A stretch of 10,546 nt of DNA from an uncultured Clostridia bacterium (GTDB lineage Bacteria; Bacillota_A; Clostridia; Christensenellales; Borkfalkiaceae). Location of the stretch: NCBI GenBank assembly GCA_934292955.1, contig CAKQXZ010000076.1, forward strand, positions 1 to 10,546, written 5' to 3'. Below the pieces are notes generated by a model. The model was not told the DNA's origin. It was given only the letters and a program-made list of their open reading frames with translations, and searched no databases. Both the position numbers and the translations under genes were made by a program. This document shows positions 1 through 7,214 of the stretch, piece by piece (within the stretch, counting starts at the first letter, position 1; each line of letters starts with the position of its first letter).

Positions 1-2810
1 ACAACCATAAACACGAGTACGACAACCGCGCATAACGAAGCCGCCGCCACTCTGACGCCCGCGCCGAATTTACCCGAAGAAAGGTCGCGTTTTTTAAGCA
101 GGAAACAATAAGCAAAAACTATAATAAGTGCGCCTATAAGTCCGAAAACGGCATATTTGACGTACGGTGAAGAGTACTTTATTTCGATATTATTTTCGCC
201 CTTTTCAAGCGGAACGATCATAAAGCCGAGATAGTCGTCGTTAATCTCGACGCGCTTGCCGTTAACCGTCGCTTTATGCCCGGGAAGAGCGATATAACTA
301 AGGAAAAGATATCCGCCGTCTTCGGTCGTACACTCTGCGTAGATATTGCCGCGCGACAAATTAAGTTTTGCCGCGTTGTTGTTTGCAACTGCGGAAATCT
401 CTTTTACCGCGGCGTCGGTAAGGCTGTAAACGTGAATTTTTTCCGCCATAGAATCGAGTTCGGGTTTATCGCCGTTAAAATACAGACGGAACGACGTGTA
501 TTTATTGCCGCCGCGCTGTAACATAATCGAACGGTCGACGCCGACTTTTTCTGTTTTTTCGCTTACGCCGAGCGAATAAGAAATATCGCCGATATTTTCA
601 AAATCGAGCACGACAAAGCAGGAACCCGATTCGTTCATCGAAAACGAAACCTTATACCCGCCGTCGTCCTGCTCCTTTATCATTGATTTTCTGATAAGTT
701 TTTCCGTAACTCCGACGCTTTCGCCGCCTAAGGTTTTAACAAGCGAGTCGTACTTTACAAAAAGCGTATCGTCATCGTTGAAACTGCCGAAAACATCTTT
801 GATTACAAAAGCATTGGGAAACGCGAAGGTATTTTCGTAAAGATGATAATCGCCCGCATCCGCCGAATTAACCCACGAATTCGCGGGAATTTCGACCGCT
901 TTATAGTTACGCTCGGCGATAGAACTTTTGCTGATATAATATCTGTTGGCGAACAGGCAATCGCCGAAAAACATACCGCTGTAACTCTTTATGGTATTGC
1001 TGCCGTTGCCGCCGAAAGAGAAAAACCGCGGCGGAACAAAGTTTTTATCGTTTATAACCGAAGAGAACACGCTGTAAGCGTTTGTGTGAAGAGTAAACGG
1101 CATATCCGCGGTGAGATAATCGCTTTGCATTTTTATTCTTGCGTACTCGCCGCCGTCAAGCGTTTTTACATAATCGGTATACACGCCTATCCGATCGAAA
1201 TCGGTGGTTTCTTTCTTGTTTCCGTAAACAAGATTTTCGGCGTAAAACGCGCTTTGACCGCAAACTACAACAAGCAAAATCACGCTCGCCGCGATCGGAA
1301 AAATCTTTCTGTATTTTTTCAATAAAGCGACCGATAGGGCGATTATCGCCACTATTGCGAACACGATAGCCGTTACTTCAAGCCCGCCGAGAGAGTGCGC
1401 GAACCGCGACGAAAACCACTTTTCTATTTTATCGTTCTGCGCCGCAACGCAAAGGAAATATCCGCCGATCAAAGCCGCAACGGTCAGTAAAGAAAGCCCT
1501 GCCGTAAACAATATTTTCGTACTGCGTTTAACTTCTTTTTCGCTTTTACCCGCCTTTTCTTTTTCGCGCTCCCATCCGTTGAAATACAGTGAAGCTACGA
1601 ACAGAAAGTAAAATCCGTTAAGAAAACCGAAACGTAACGCGTAACTGTTGTAAGAACCGAAATTGAGCATTATGCAGCATTCGTCGCATATAACGGGAAG
1701 CACCGTAATCAGCCCCGCAATAAGCAAAAATCGGTCTATAGGTCGTTTAACGCCCTTTTTGATAAAGTATGCAAAGGTGAAAAACAGCGTTAAACCGTCG
1801 GTTACGATATAAGAAATTTTGTAATAAACGGGGTCTGGTTTGAGTTCGCCGAACAGTCCGTTGAACAGCCCCTGACTTCTGCCCGAAACGAGATATGCGC
1901 ACAACGCGGGAACCAGAACGGGCAGACTGACCGCCACCGCAAGGCAGAACGCGATTACGATATCGACAATGGTTTTGCGACGTTTTTCTTTATCGAGCAC
2001 GATATAACAATAAGCGATTGTTAAAGGATAGACTATAAACAACGAAAAACAAGTGATAGAAAAGCAAGTGTAAATCATCAGACTCAATCCGATGACGAAC
2101 GTGCGCTTACTGCCCGTATCCACAAGTTTTTTGAACCCGTAGGCAAAAATCGGCAGATATATAAGCAGGTCAACCCAACTGATATAAGTGTTTGCAACGT
2201 AAAGGTATCCGCAGAACGCGTAAGACAGAGCCAGCGCGATTCGGATAAGCGGCGAAACGGCGGAAAACCTTTTTCTTACATAGATATACCCCGAAATCGC
2301 GACGCAACATATTTTAAGCGGCAGAACGATCGACGTGCCGTAATAAACGTTACCCCTGCCGAAAAGCAGAAACACGAACGTGAACGGGCTTAAACAGCAG
2401 TACGCAAGCGTGCCGAAAACGTCCGCCCCGCCCGCAATGGAGAACGAGTAAAAAAGCGAAGACTTGCCGTCTATAACGTCGAAAAAGTGTTCTATAAACG
2501 GAGCGATCTGCGCAAGCATATCGTAACTTGACATTATGTCTTTGCCGAACGGATATATGCCGTTAATTTTAAGAAATACGGCGAAAATCATACAGATAAA
2601 AATCACCATACCCAGACAGCAAACCATATCGACCTGATTATTGTAATCGGTAAAAAACGCCGAAATCTTTTGCTTGAAAGTCGGTTTACCCGTTTGTCCG
2701 CCGACCGCCGTATTATCCGTTTGTCCGCTACCCGCCGCGTTGTTTGTTTGTCTGAGACCTACGCCGTCGTTTGCCGCATCCGGCGCAGTGACCGTTAAAT
2801 TCTTACTCAT
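1..2810 (-). CDS. YfhO-family polytopic membrane protein (3' end outside window)
   Basis: This frame is open from an ATG at 2808-2810 to the window edge, giving about 936 residues with no stop; the C-terminus is missing. Residues 1-50 are a polar Gly/Thr/Asn-rich cytoplasmic tail. The first membrane helix is near 62-81. The family-typical segment GGADVFGTLAYCCLSPF follows near 127-143, and then a series of membrane helices including NSYALRFGFLNGFYFLF. A long, probably extracytoplasmic domain comes next, ending with a short beta segment (GHKATVNGKRVEI, then YLGFMIVPLEKGENNIEIKY) and a final hydrophobic helix pair. That order is characteristic of the YfhO family (PF09586). The Bacillus subtilis member is a predicted GT-C-type transferase needed for lipoteichoic acid glycosylation, so a role in envelope glycosylation is plausible here but inferred. 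The start has no Shine-Dalgarno sequence and sits at the predicted +1 of its promoter. The tail contains a repeated GQT motif. Family assignment is firm; substrate is unknown. Confidence 0.9.
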   Translation of the reverse strand, partial: MSKNLTVTAPDAANDGVGLRQTNNAAGSGQTDNTAVGGQTGKPTFKQKISAFFTDYNNQVDMVCCLGMVIFICMIFAVFLKINGIYPFGKDIMSSYDMLAQIAPFIEHFFDVIDGKSSLFYSFSIAGGADVFGTLAYCCLSPFTFVFLLFGRGNVYYGTSIVLPLKICCVAISGYIYVRKRFSAVSPLIRIALALSYAFCGYLYVANTYISWVDLLIYLPIFAYGFKKLVDTGSKRTFVIGLSLMIYTCFSITCFSLFIVYPLTIAYCYIVLDKEKRRKTIVDIVIAFCLAVAVSLPVLVPALCAYLVSGRSQGLFNGLFGELKPDPVYYKISYIVTDGLTLFFTFAYFIKKGVKRPIDRFLLIAGLITVLPVICDECCIMLNFGSYNSYALRFGFLNGFYFLFVASLYFNGWEREKEKAGKSEKEVKRSTKILFTAGLSLLTVAALIGGYFLCVAAQNDKIEKWFSSRFAHSLGGLEVTAIVFAIVAIIALSVALLKKYRKIFPIAASVILLVVVCGQSAFYAENLVYGNKKETTDFDRIGVYTDYVKTLDGGEYARIKMQSDYLTADMPFTLHTNAYSVFSSVINDKNFVPPRFFSFGGNGSNTIKSYSGMFFGDCLFANRYYISKSSIAERNYKAVEIPANSWVNSADAGDYHLYENTFAFPNAFVIKDVFGSFNDDDTLFVKYDSLVKTLGGESVGVTEKLIRKSMIKEQDDGGYKVSFSMNESGSCFVVLDFENIGDISYSLGVSEKTEKVGVDRSIMLQRGGNKYTSFRLYFNGDKPELDSMAEKIHVYSLTDAAVKEISAVANNNAAKLNLSRGNIYAECTTEDGGYLFLSYIALPGHKATVNGKRVEINDDYLGFMIVPLEKGENNIEIKYSSPYVKYAVFGLIGALIIVFAYCFLLKKRDLSSGKFGAGVRVAAASLCAVVVLVFMV

Positions 2811-2816
2811 ACCGAC

Positions 2817-2845
2817 ATTTTAACATACGCCACGATAAAAAACAA
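2817..2845 (-). promoter_or_regulatory. Predicted sigma-A promoter of the YfhO-family gene, leaderless
   Basis: On the minus strand, TTGTTT (2840-2845) and TAAAAT (2817-2822) are separated by exactly 17 bases. Six bases separate the -10 from the ATG, so the expected +1 is the A of the start codon at 2810. There is no ribosome binding site in this stretch. An alternative pairing, TTGATT with TATGTT, would give a leader of only about 4-5 bases. Confidence 0.55.
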
Positions 2846-2867
2846 TCAAAAACAAATATTTTTTCAA

Positions 2868-2879
2868 TCGGCGCGCCGA
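2868..2879. promoter_or_regulatory. Perfect 12-base GC palindrome upstream of the YfhO promoter
   Basis: TCGGCGCGCCGA is a perfect palindrome in an otherwise AT-rich stretch, 22 bases upstream of the predicted -35. Its place and symmetry fit an operator for a dimeric regulator. No regulator can be named, and chance is possible. Confidence 0.25.
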
Positions 2880-2935
2880 ATATAAATATCCCCGCGCAAT
2901 ACACACAAGCAAACACCCGCTCCCTAAAGCGCATA

Positions 2936-2954
2936 GTAAAAACCCGCCTGCGGT
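2936..2954 (-). terminator. Weak intrinsic terminator after the ATC-hydrolase/methyltransferase operon
   Basis: Read on the minus strand, CCGC-AG-GCGG is followed by GTTTTTAC. The stem is only four GC pairs with a tight loop, but the following T-run and the position between the transglutaminase-like gene and the next promoter fit a terminator. The palindromic element just upstream at 2959-3002 may add to it. Confidence 0.4.
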
Positions 2955-2958
2955 TAAC

Positions 2959-3002
2959 TGATATACACCCCAAATGATAGATACTTTAGGAGGTGCATAT
3001 CA
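2959..3002. mobile_element. 44-base palindromic relic resembling two abutted IS3-family ends
   Basis: The plus strand begins TGATATACACCCCAAATGAT, and the other strand begins TGATATGCACCTCCTAAAGT. The two outer arms match at 12 of their first 14 bases if a C/T and an A/G change are allowed. Both resemble the terminal inverted repeats of IS150-group IS3 elements as I remember them (TGA-xx-TGCACC(C/T)C-AAAG-type ends). No transposase lies between them; only the two ends, meeting near the middle. It lies 5 bases after the transglutaminase-like stop codon and could also form an RNA hairpin there. IS family assignment is from memory. Confidence 0.45.
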
Positions 3003-3007
3003 AAATT

Positions 3008-3724
3008 TCATTTAATTTTTCTTATCTTTTTAACGTTTTTATTCATTAAATGTCGACCTATAAGTCGATAAACGCACTTTTTGAAGGCTCCCATATTCTG
3101 CCCGTGGACTCTTAAAAGCGAATCGGGATCGTCATAAATTCCGAAATCGCGCACGATTCCTTCTTTTTGAATATAGGTATTACAGCAATTAAATTCTACG
3201 GGCGGATCGGCAAAATTTTCGGTTGCTACGCCGTAGCCCGTAAACGAACCGTCGGCATTCGGCGAAAACGTTTTCTGCAAAGCGGAAAGATATTTGCCGT
3301 CTAAAATAAAACCTTCCAGTTCGTACCACTCTCCGTTTACATACGCTTCTACAAAACTATGAAAAATTTCCGTCGGCGCGGACTTATAAATAATGCCCGT
3401 CATCGCGCCTTTTTGCAGAATTTTGTCTATCATAAAGCCGTGAATTCTGCACGGAATACCGCACGCGCGAAGAAGAGCCATAAACAAAGTGCCTTTTGTG
3501 TTACACTGCCCGTAGCCGTCTTTCAATACCTTGCTCGCCTTAATATTATCGTCGGTGTTGTAACCGAAAAGTATTTCGTTTTTTATAAAATCGTATATCT
3601 TTTTAACCCGTTCCGTTTCGGATAAAGCCGTCCAGTTACGCCCGTCAATCAGATTTTTTATAAACCCGTCCGAATAATCGAGCATCTCCGTTTCTTTAAG
3701 ATATTTTGAAAAATCTTGCTGCAC
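3008..3724 (-). CDS. Transglutaminase-like (papain-fold) protein
   Basis: The protein has 238 residues and no signal peptide or membrane helix, so it is probably cytoplasmic. A transglutaminase-like core (PF01841 type) spans about 65-142. The nucleophile region is DGYGQCNTKGTLFMALLRAC with Cys74, and the histidine block is HSFVEAYVNGEWYELEGF with His122. The family's third residue, normally Asp 15 positions after the His, is Glu137 here. Family members are cysteine proteases, peptidases or amidases of varied substrate; none can be named. The start is GTG at 3722-3724, two bases after the stop of the upstream gene, with AAGGGG overlapping that stop as ribosome binding site. This tight coupling puts it in the same operon as the ATC-hydrolase-like gene. 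The C-terminal tail (about 200-238) is very basic and could contact nucleic acid or membrane; that is a guess. Confidence 0.75.
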   Translation of the reverse strand: MQQDFSKYLKETEMLDYSDGFIKNLIDGRNWTALSETERVKKIYDFIKNEILFGYNTDDNIKASKVLKDGYGQCNTKGTLFMALLRACGIPCRIHGFMIDKILQKGAMTGIIYKSAPTEIFHSFVEAYVNGEWYELEGFILDGKYLSALQKTFSPNADGSFTGYGVATENFADPPVEFNCCNTYIQKEGIVRDFGIYDDPDSLLRVHGQNMGAFKKCVYRLIGRHLMNKNVKKIRKIK

Positions 3725-3726
3725 GT

Positions 3727-4347
3727 TTACCCCTTGTGATTATAATGACAATCGCAGAACTTTGCGCCGCCCGCAATCGTGTACTCACGCGTGAACTCGG
3801 TGTTGTTGAGCGCAGCCATATCGTAATCGAGCGTGCACATCGCGGGGATATACTCTTTTAACCCGAGTTGAGTCATAAGTCGGCAAATGCCGCAGGTGTA
3901 AAAGGTCGCCGTGTACTGATTTATGGTTTCGCCGTCTTCGACCGTAAACTTCCAGGAATATGGATTATCGTTCGTCCGGCTCATTTCCGCCTGCATTTTG
4001 AGTTTTTCTCTGCCCTTTACGGTATACGCCTTACTCTTTTTAGACGCCATTTTCGTCAGTTTGTTTTTGCACATCGCCTTGCGGTAATACAAGCGGATTT
4101 CTTCAACCGTATACTTCTTTTCGACCGATAACAGCACCGCGGAAAGCAACGCGCAGTTCACGATATTTATCAAAAAACGGTCGCCTTTACTGAATTCGGG
4201 TACGCCCGCAAGTATTTCTTTATACTTAACGTGCGCCTTTTTCATAACTTCTTTGGGGTTTTCTTCCGAAAGCGTTTGCGTAAGCTGCTTACGGAACGTG
4301 CCTTTATACCCCGTCCACATTAAATTTTCTATAAAACCGTATTTCAT
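3727..4347 (-). CDS. L-2-amino-thiazoline-4-carboxylic acid hydrolase family protein (copy 2)
   Basis: This 206-residue protein resembles the ATC-hydrolase family (PF14196), whose founding Pseudomonas member opens the thiazoline ring of L-ATC on the way to L-cysteine. The recognisable part is C-terminal: TCGICRLMTQLGLKEYIPAM at about 151-170, CTLDYDMAAL, then FTREYTIAGG and CDCHY at 198-202. Cys152, Cys155, Cys171, Cys198 and Cys200 are candidates for metal binding or catalysis. The N-terminal half is helical and poorly conserved, with a hydrophobic stretch at 58-75. It shares the pattern LGL-x-E-x-(I/M)PA(M/L)C-x2-DY with the gene at 6438-7142 but is otherwise very different, so the two look like ancient paralogues. 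The start ATG has AAAGGAG about 10 bases upstream. Many Clostridia proteins carry this family name without a proven substrate, so true ATC hydrolysis is unproven. Confidence 0.72.
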   Translation of the reverse strand: MKYGFIENLMWTGYKGTFRKQLTQTLSEENPKEVMKKAHVKYKEILAGVPEFSKGDRFLINIVNCALLSAVLLSVEKKYTVEEIRLYYRKAMCKNKLTKMASKKSKAYTVKGREKLKMQAEMSRTNDNPYSWKFTVEDGETINQYTATFYTCGICRLMTQLGLKEYIPAMCTLDYDMAALNNTEFTREYTIAGGAKFCDCHYNHKG

Positions 4348-4402
4348 TATCTTCCGCTCCTTTACCGCGTTTTATTTTATCGAAACCGGCCGCCGAAAAC
4401 GC

Positions 4403-5334
4403 TTAGTTGTTCATCCAGGTTTCGATTGTCTTCAACATTTTGTTTTCGATGTCGATACGCGTTTCTTTGCATTCTTTCGGATACGCCTTTGCCGCGCTGA
4501 ACATTTTTTTAAGCAAAAAGCCCGTGCCGATCGGGAAAATCGTTTTAAGCAAACTGTCGGGAAAAACAAAATGCGTGCCGTGCTTATAGGTAATAAACTG
4601 CGCGTGGCAGTCGTGCGGCTTGGAGTTAAGACGTTTTTCCGCGCGGCGGACATATCTTGCGGCTTCCCATAAACTGTCGTCTTCGGCGCCGATCAGAAGA
4701 AGTTCGCCCTTGATATTTTCAATTTTAATAAACTCGTCTTCGGTTATGGGGTGAGCGGCTTCGGAATCGTTAAAAATCTTACACGAATCCGCCATATTGT
4801 GATGCGCTTTAGATTCCGCGCGCATAACCAGCCAATAATCGGGGTGCTTATAGCAAAACGGCATATACGGCAGCGGTTTACCGCGATAGGTAAACAGCGA
4901 TTCGCCTTCAATCGGCCATTCGGCGCAACCGTCCTTTTTTCCCTGCGCAAAGCCCTGCCATATAAAATCGCTCGGAGTCATCGCGATAGTAAGCGTTAAA
5001 TCGTTAAAATACGAAGCGGCGGTAAGCGCAAGCGTTCCCGTGGTGGACGCGCCCGCAATGCGATTTTTTTGTTTCCGTTATCTTTCAGCCACTTAATCGC
5101 GCTTTCTATTCTTTCCAGCGGATAATTATGGTGACTGTAATCCTTTTTGCCGGGCGACATGGTAAGCACGTTTACGCTGCATTTTTTCATAAGCCACTTA
5201 ACGCAGCTTCTTGCCATATAGTCTTCGGGATCGTCGCCGAGCATTGCGATAATCGCCGCATTTGCGGGCGTTTCGTTTTTCCAGTACGCGCCGTAAAATC
5301 CGTCTTTTTCAACATCGAAATGAATATGTTTCAT
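4403..5334 (-). pseudogene. BAAT_C-like alpha/beta hydrolase, split by a one-base frameshift
   Basis: Two frames together give one hydrolase of about 310 residues. The 5' part starts at ATG 5334, with AGGGGGG upstream, and runs through KWLKDNGNKKIAL. The 3' part continues as AGASTTGTLALTAASYF and ends at 4403. Between T5057 and G5056 one base is missing (or the A7 run complementary to 5064-5070 has changed length). Read unshifted, the first frame ends at 4996 with a nonsense basic tail, and the first Met of the second frame is at 4981, after the nucleophile. The rejoined protein has a full triad: Ser in GASTTG (codon 5045-5047), Asp in LLLIGAEDD and His in KHGTHFVFP. Style and motif resemble acyl-CoA thioester hydrolase/BAAT C-terminal proteins, which act on thioesters or esters. 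It may be a young pseudogene, a sequencing error, or rescued by slippage. Confidence 0.75.
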
Positions 5335-5352
5335 AAAATTGCCCCCCTGTTC

Positions 5353-6195
5353 TTAATTTTTTGCGTTAAAATCTATTCTGACAATCTGCATTTTCATAAA
5401 TCCGTCGCCCAGTTTAGAGAGAAATCTGAAAAATCCGCTTACCGACGGATCTTTAAGATCGTTATATCCGAGCATATAGCCCTTGCTCGAAACGGTTATA
5501 TTATCGCTCCAGCAGGAAAGTTCTTTTTTAGCGTCGGAAACGGCGAAAAACGCGCCTACGTCTTTTATTTTGACTATTTTAAGCCATGTTTTTCTGAGCA
5601 GTTTGCCCGCCCTTTTGTTAGCCGCGTCGAACACGAGCTTGCCGCCCTTGAACCTTTCTGCCATTTTGCGCACAAGTTCTTTCACCTGCTCGGTATAAAA
5701 ATAATAGAACACGCCAGAAGCAAAGAACACAGCGCCGTCGGACGAATCGATTTTATCAAACCATTCGGTGTCGTTAAGGTCGCACGCAATGTTTTGTTCG
5801 CGCTCACCCGCGGGAAGAAGTTCGTTTCTTATACTTATTACGTCGGGAAAGTCGAGATTATATATTTTACACTTACCGTTATCGCACTTTCTGCCCATAC
5901 CGTCAAGTCCGCAACCGAGATTGACCACCGCCGCATTGGGGTGCTCGGCAAGATACTCGGTTATTTCTTCGGAAAGGTCGTTCTGCCGCACGGCGACTTC
6001 CAGAAAACCGAAACGGTACATCGTCTTTTTTGCCTGCTCCGCAAGCGCCGAAAAATCGTAATCGACCTGTTCCATAAGTTTTATGGCGGTTTCGTCCTTA
6101 TAAAGGTTCGGGTACAGTTCGGTGCAGACCTTTCTGCCGTAAAGGGGTATTACAAGCGTTTCCTGCACGGTATCTTTTTCTATATGATATTTCAT
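5353..6195 (-). CDS. Class I SAM-dependent methyltransferase, LCM/TcmP-like
   Basis: This 280-residue protein has a Rossmann SAM-binding core. Motif I is VVNLGCGLDGMG at 90-101. An acidic residue that would contact the SAM ribose is in YNLDFPD (Asp115), ACDLND lies at 137-142, and the post-motif strand GAVFFASGVFYYF is at 154-166. The NLGCGLD motif, followed by a short insert and NLDFPDVI, and the N-terminal helical lid are typical of the leucine carboxyl methyltransferase family (PF04072), which includes TcmP-like O-methyltransferases of small molecules. Transfer of a methyl group to a carboxylate or hydroxyl is therefore likely; the acceptor is unknown. The ATG overlaps the stop of the upstream hydrolase remnant (TAATG), and its ribosome binding site AAGGAG lies inside that remnant. 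The next gene starts 18 bases after it ends, so it belongs to the operon. Confidence 0.82.
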   Translation of the reverse strand: MKYHIEKDTVQETLVIPLYGRKVCTELYPNLYKDETAIKLMEQVDYDFSALAEQAKKTMYRFGFLEVAVRQNDLSEEITEYLAEHPNAAVVNLGCGLDGMGRKCDNGKCKIYNLDFPDVISIRNELLPAGEREQNIACDLNDTEWFDKIDSSDGAVFFASGVFYYFYTEQVKELVRKMAERFKGGKLVFDAANKRAGKLLRKTWLKIVKIKDVGAFFAVSDAKKELSCWSDNITVSSKGYMLGYNDLKDPSVSGFFRFLSKLGDGFMKMQIVRIDFNAKN

Positions 6196-6380
6196 TATTC
6201 ATCACTCCTTAAAAAAGGTAATTCGGGTAATTTATTCTGCGTTATAACCGAGCGCAACATCTCGGCAAATCCTTTCGGATCGCGTATCTGATACTGCATA
6301 TGATTAAATTCTTCAAACACGGGATAGTTCGCCTGCGGGTACGTTTTCATAACGTCGTCGCGATACTTATACCCAACCGT
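6195..6380 (-). pseudogene. 3' remnant of an alpha/beta hydrolase gene
   Basis: A frame opening after a stop at 6381-6383 and ending at 6195 encodes about 61 residues: GYKYRDDVMKTYPQANYPVF, then EEFNHMQYQIRDPKGFAEML and a short tail. The NHMQYQIRDPKGFAE block looks like the C-terminal part of an alpha/beta hydrolase, with the His of NHMQ as the usual catalytic histidine. No upstream part with a nucleophile is present; the sequence between here and the gene ending at 6438 has stops in all frames. The first in-frame ATG is at 6350 and has no clear ribosome binding site. It is a different hydrolase from the one at 4403-5334. It now mainly provides the ribosome binding site and coupled stop for the methyltransferase. 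Confidence 0.6.
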
Positions 6381-6437
6381 TTACGAAAAAGGTTAAAAAT
6401 CCGCCTTTTCGTTAATTAGCGACGATGAATGAAATAC

Positions 6438-7142
6438 CTACCGTTTATTTCTTCTGAACCCTTTTTCATCTATGTATTCGGGGTGTAATTTTGCATATTC
6501 GTCCTTGTCGCCGCAGATCACATAATCGCAACGGTCGCAGTCAACGCAAGTACCCGTTCTTATAAGTTTTGCGCCGATAAGTTCCATCGAAGCATAGTCA
6601 ACATTGCAGAGCGCGGGCATAATCTCCGTCAGACCGAACTGTTTTGCAAACTCCGCCGCGGGGCAAGCCGTGAATTCATAACAGATAGGCTCGCCGTCTT
6701 TATACGGTTGCACGTTCATTTCGTAATCGTGCCACTTGTCGCACTTGGTTTTTGCCGAGCAGAACGCTTTATACATAAGTTTTTTCCAGAACGGCTTGTT
6801 GCAGTTCACGAATTTAAGTTTTCTGAACGACGGCAGAACAAGTTCTTCTTCCATTTCTTCTATTTCGCGAAAAGTGGTAACGTCTTTGCACACGGCGTAA
6901 TAGGTCATTATGGCAATGCAGTCGTAAGTGCCGCCCTTGCCGTTATGAAAATTTTTCTTTCCGCCGAGATCGGTGCGCCAGTCTTTTAGATACTCGACAT
7001 ATTGCTTCTGCACTTTCATCCATACTTCTTCGCATTTTTCGGGCGGATAATGCAAGGCTATTTTTGCCTTAATCAGCTTTTCGCACGTTTTCGAATATAA
7101 AACGTGGCAACTTCTGTCAAACTGTAAATCTTTATTATCCAT
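6438..7142 (-). CDS. L-2-amino-thiazoline-4-carboxylic acid hydrolase family protein (copy 1)
   Basis: This 234-residue protein appears to be a fuller member of the ATC-hydrolase family (PF14196) than its paralogue at 3727. Residues 30-90 carry HYPPEKCEEVW, then GGKKNFHNGKGGTYDCIAI, a segment that resembles a family block. Residues 155-183 read YEFTACPAAEFAKQFGLTEI followed by MPALCNVDYASM, and the end has GTCVDCDRCDYVICGDKDEY. Cysteines are numerous (Cys160, 179, 199, 202, 205, 210), suggesting a metal site or redox control. No signal peptide or membrane helix is seen. It is the first gene of the operon, with a promoter 43-70 bases upstream. The only ribosome-binding candidate is a poor AGGG about 11 bases before the ATG, so translation may be modest. 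The known reaction of the family is ring-opening of a thiazoline; the substrate here is unproven. Confidence 0.75.
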   Translation of the reverse strand: MDNKDLQFDRSCHVLYSKTCEKLIKAKIALHYPPEKCEEVWMKVQKQYVEYLKDWRTDLGGKKNFHNGKGGTYDCIAIMTYYAVCKDVTTFREIEEMEEELVLPSFRKLKFVNCNKPFWKKLMYKAFCSAKTKCDKWHDYEMNVQPYKDGEPICYEFTACPAAEFAKQFGLTEIMPALCNVDYASMELIGAKLIRTGTCVDCDRCDYVICGDKDEYAKLHPEYIDEKGFRRNKR

Positions 7143-7184
7143 TTTCCGCGCCCTGCCCGCCGATTTCTTTCTTTGTTCGGTTTT

Positions 7185-7212
7185 ATTATATCATTATAAG
7201 ATAAAAAATCAA
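7185..7212 (-). promoter_or_regulatory. Sigma-A promoter of the ATC-hydrolase/methyltransferase operon
   Basis: On the minus strand, TTGATT (7207-7212) and a perfect TATAAT (7185-7190) are spaced by 16 bases. Expected transcription starts near 7178, giving a leader of about 36 bases before the ATG at 7142. It is the only good promoter seen for the six genes down to 3008. Confidence 0.75.
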
Positions 7213-7214
7213 AG

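Noticed and set aside
843..1325. Plus-strand open frame of 160 codons
   Set aside because: It is the complement shadow of the YfhO-family gene; the minus-strand reading has recognisable family motifs and the plus-strand product has none.
2690..2735. Short repeat of CCGTTTGTCCGC in the 5' part of the YfhO-family gene
   Set aside because: It only encodes the low-complexity GQT-rich N-terminal tail; two short copies do not support a CRISPR or mobile-element call.
4432..4950. Two further minus-strand short frames (Arg/Ser-rich)
   Set aside because: They are off-frame readings of the alpha/beta hydrolase 3' part, with compositions typical of shifted coding sequence.
5128..6291. Plus-strand open frame of 387 codons
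   Set aside because: It runs antisense through the methyltransferase, whose minus-strand product has clear SAM-binding motifs; the plus-strand product is Phe/His/Ile-rich and motif-free.
6383..6413. Hairpin-like inverted repeat AACGAAAAGG / CCTTTTTCGT between two operon genes
   Set aside because: The arms are A/T-rich with a bulge and an 11-base loop, and no T-run follows on the minus strand, so a terminator call is not supported.
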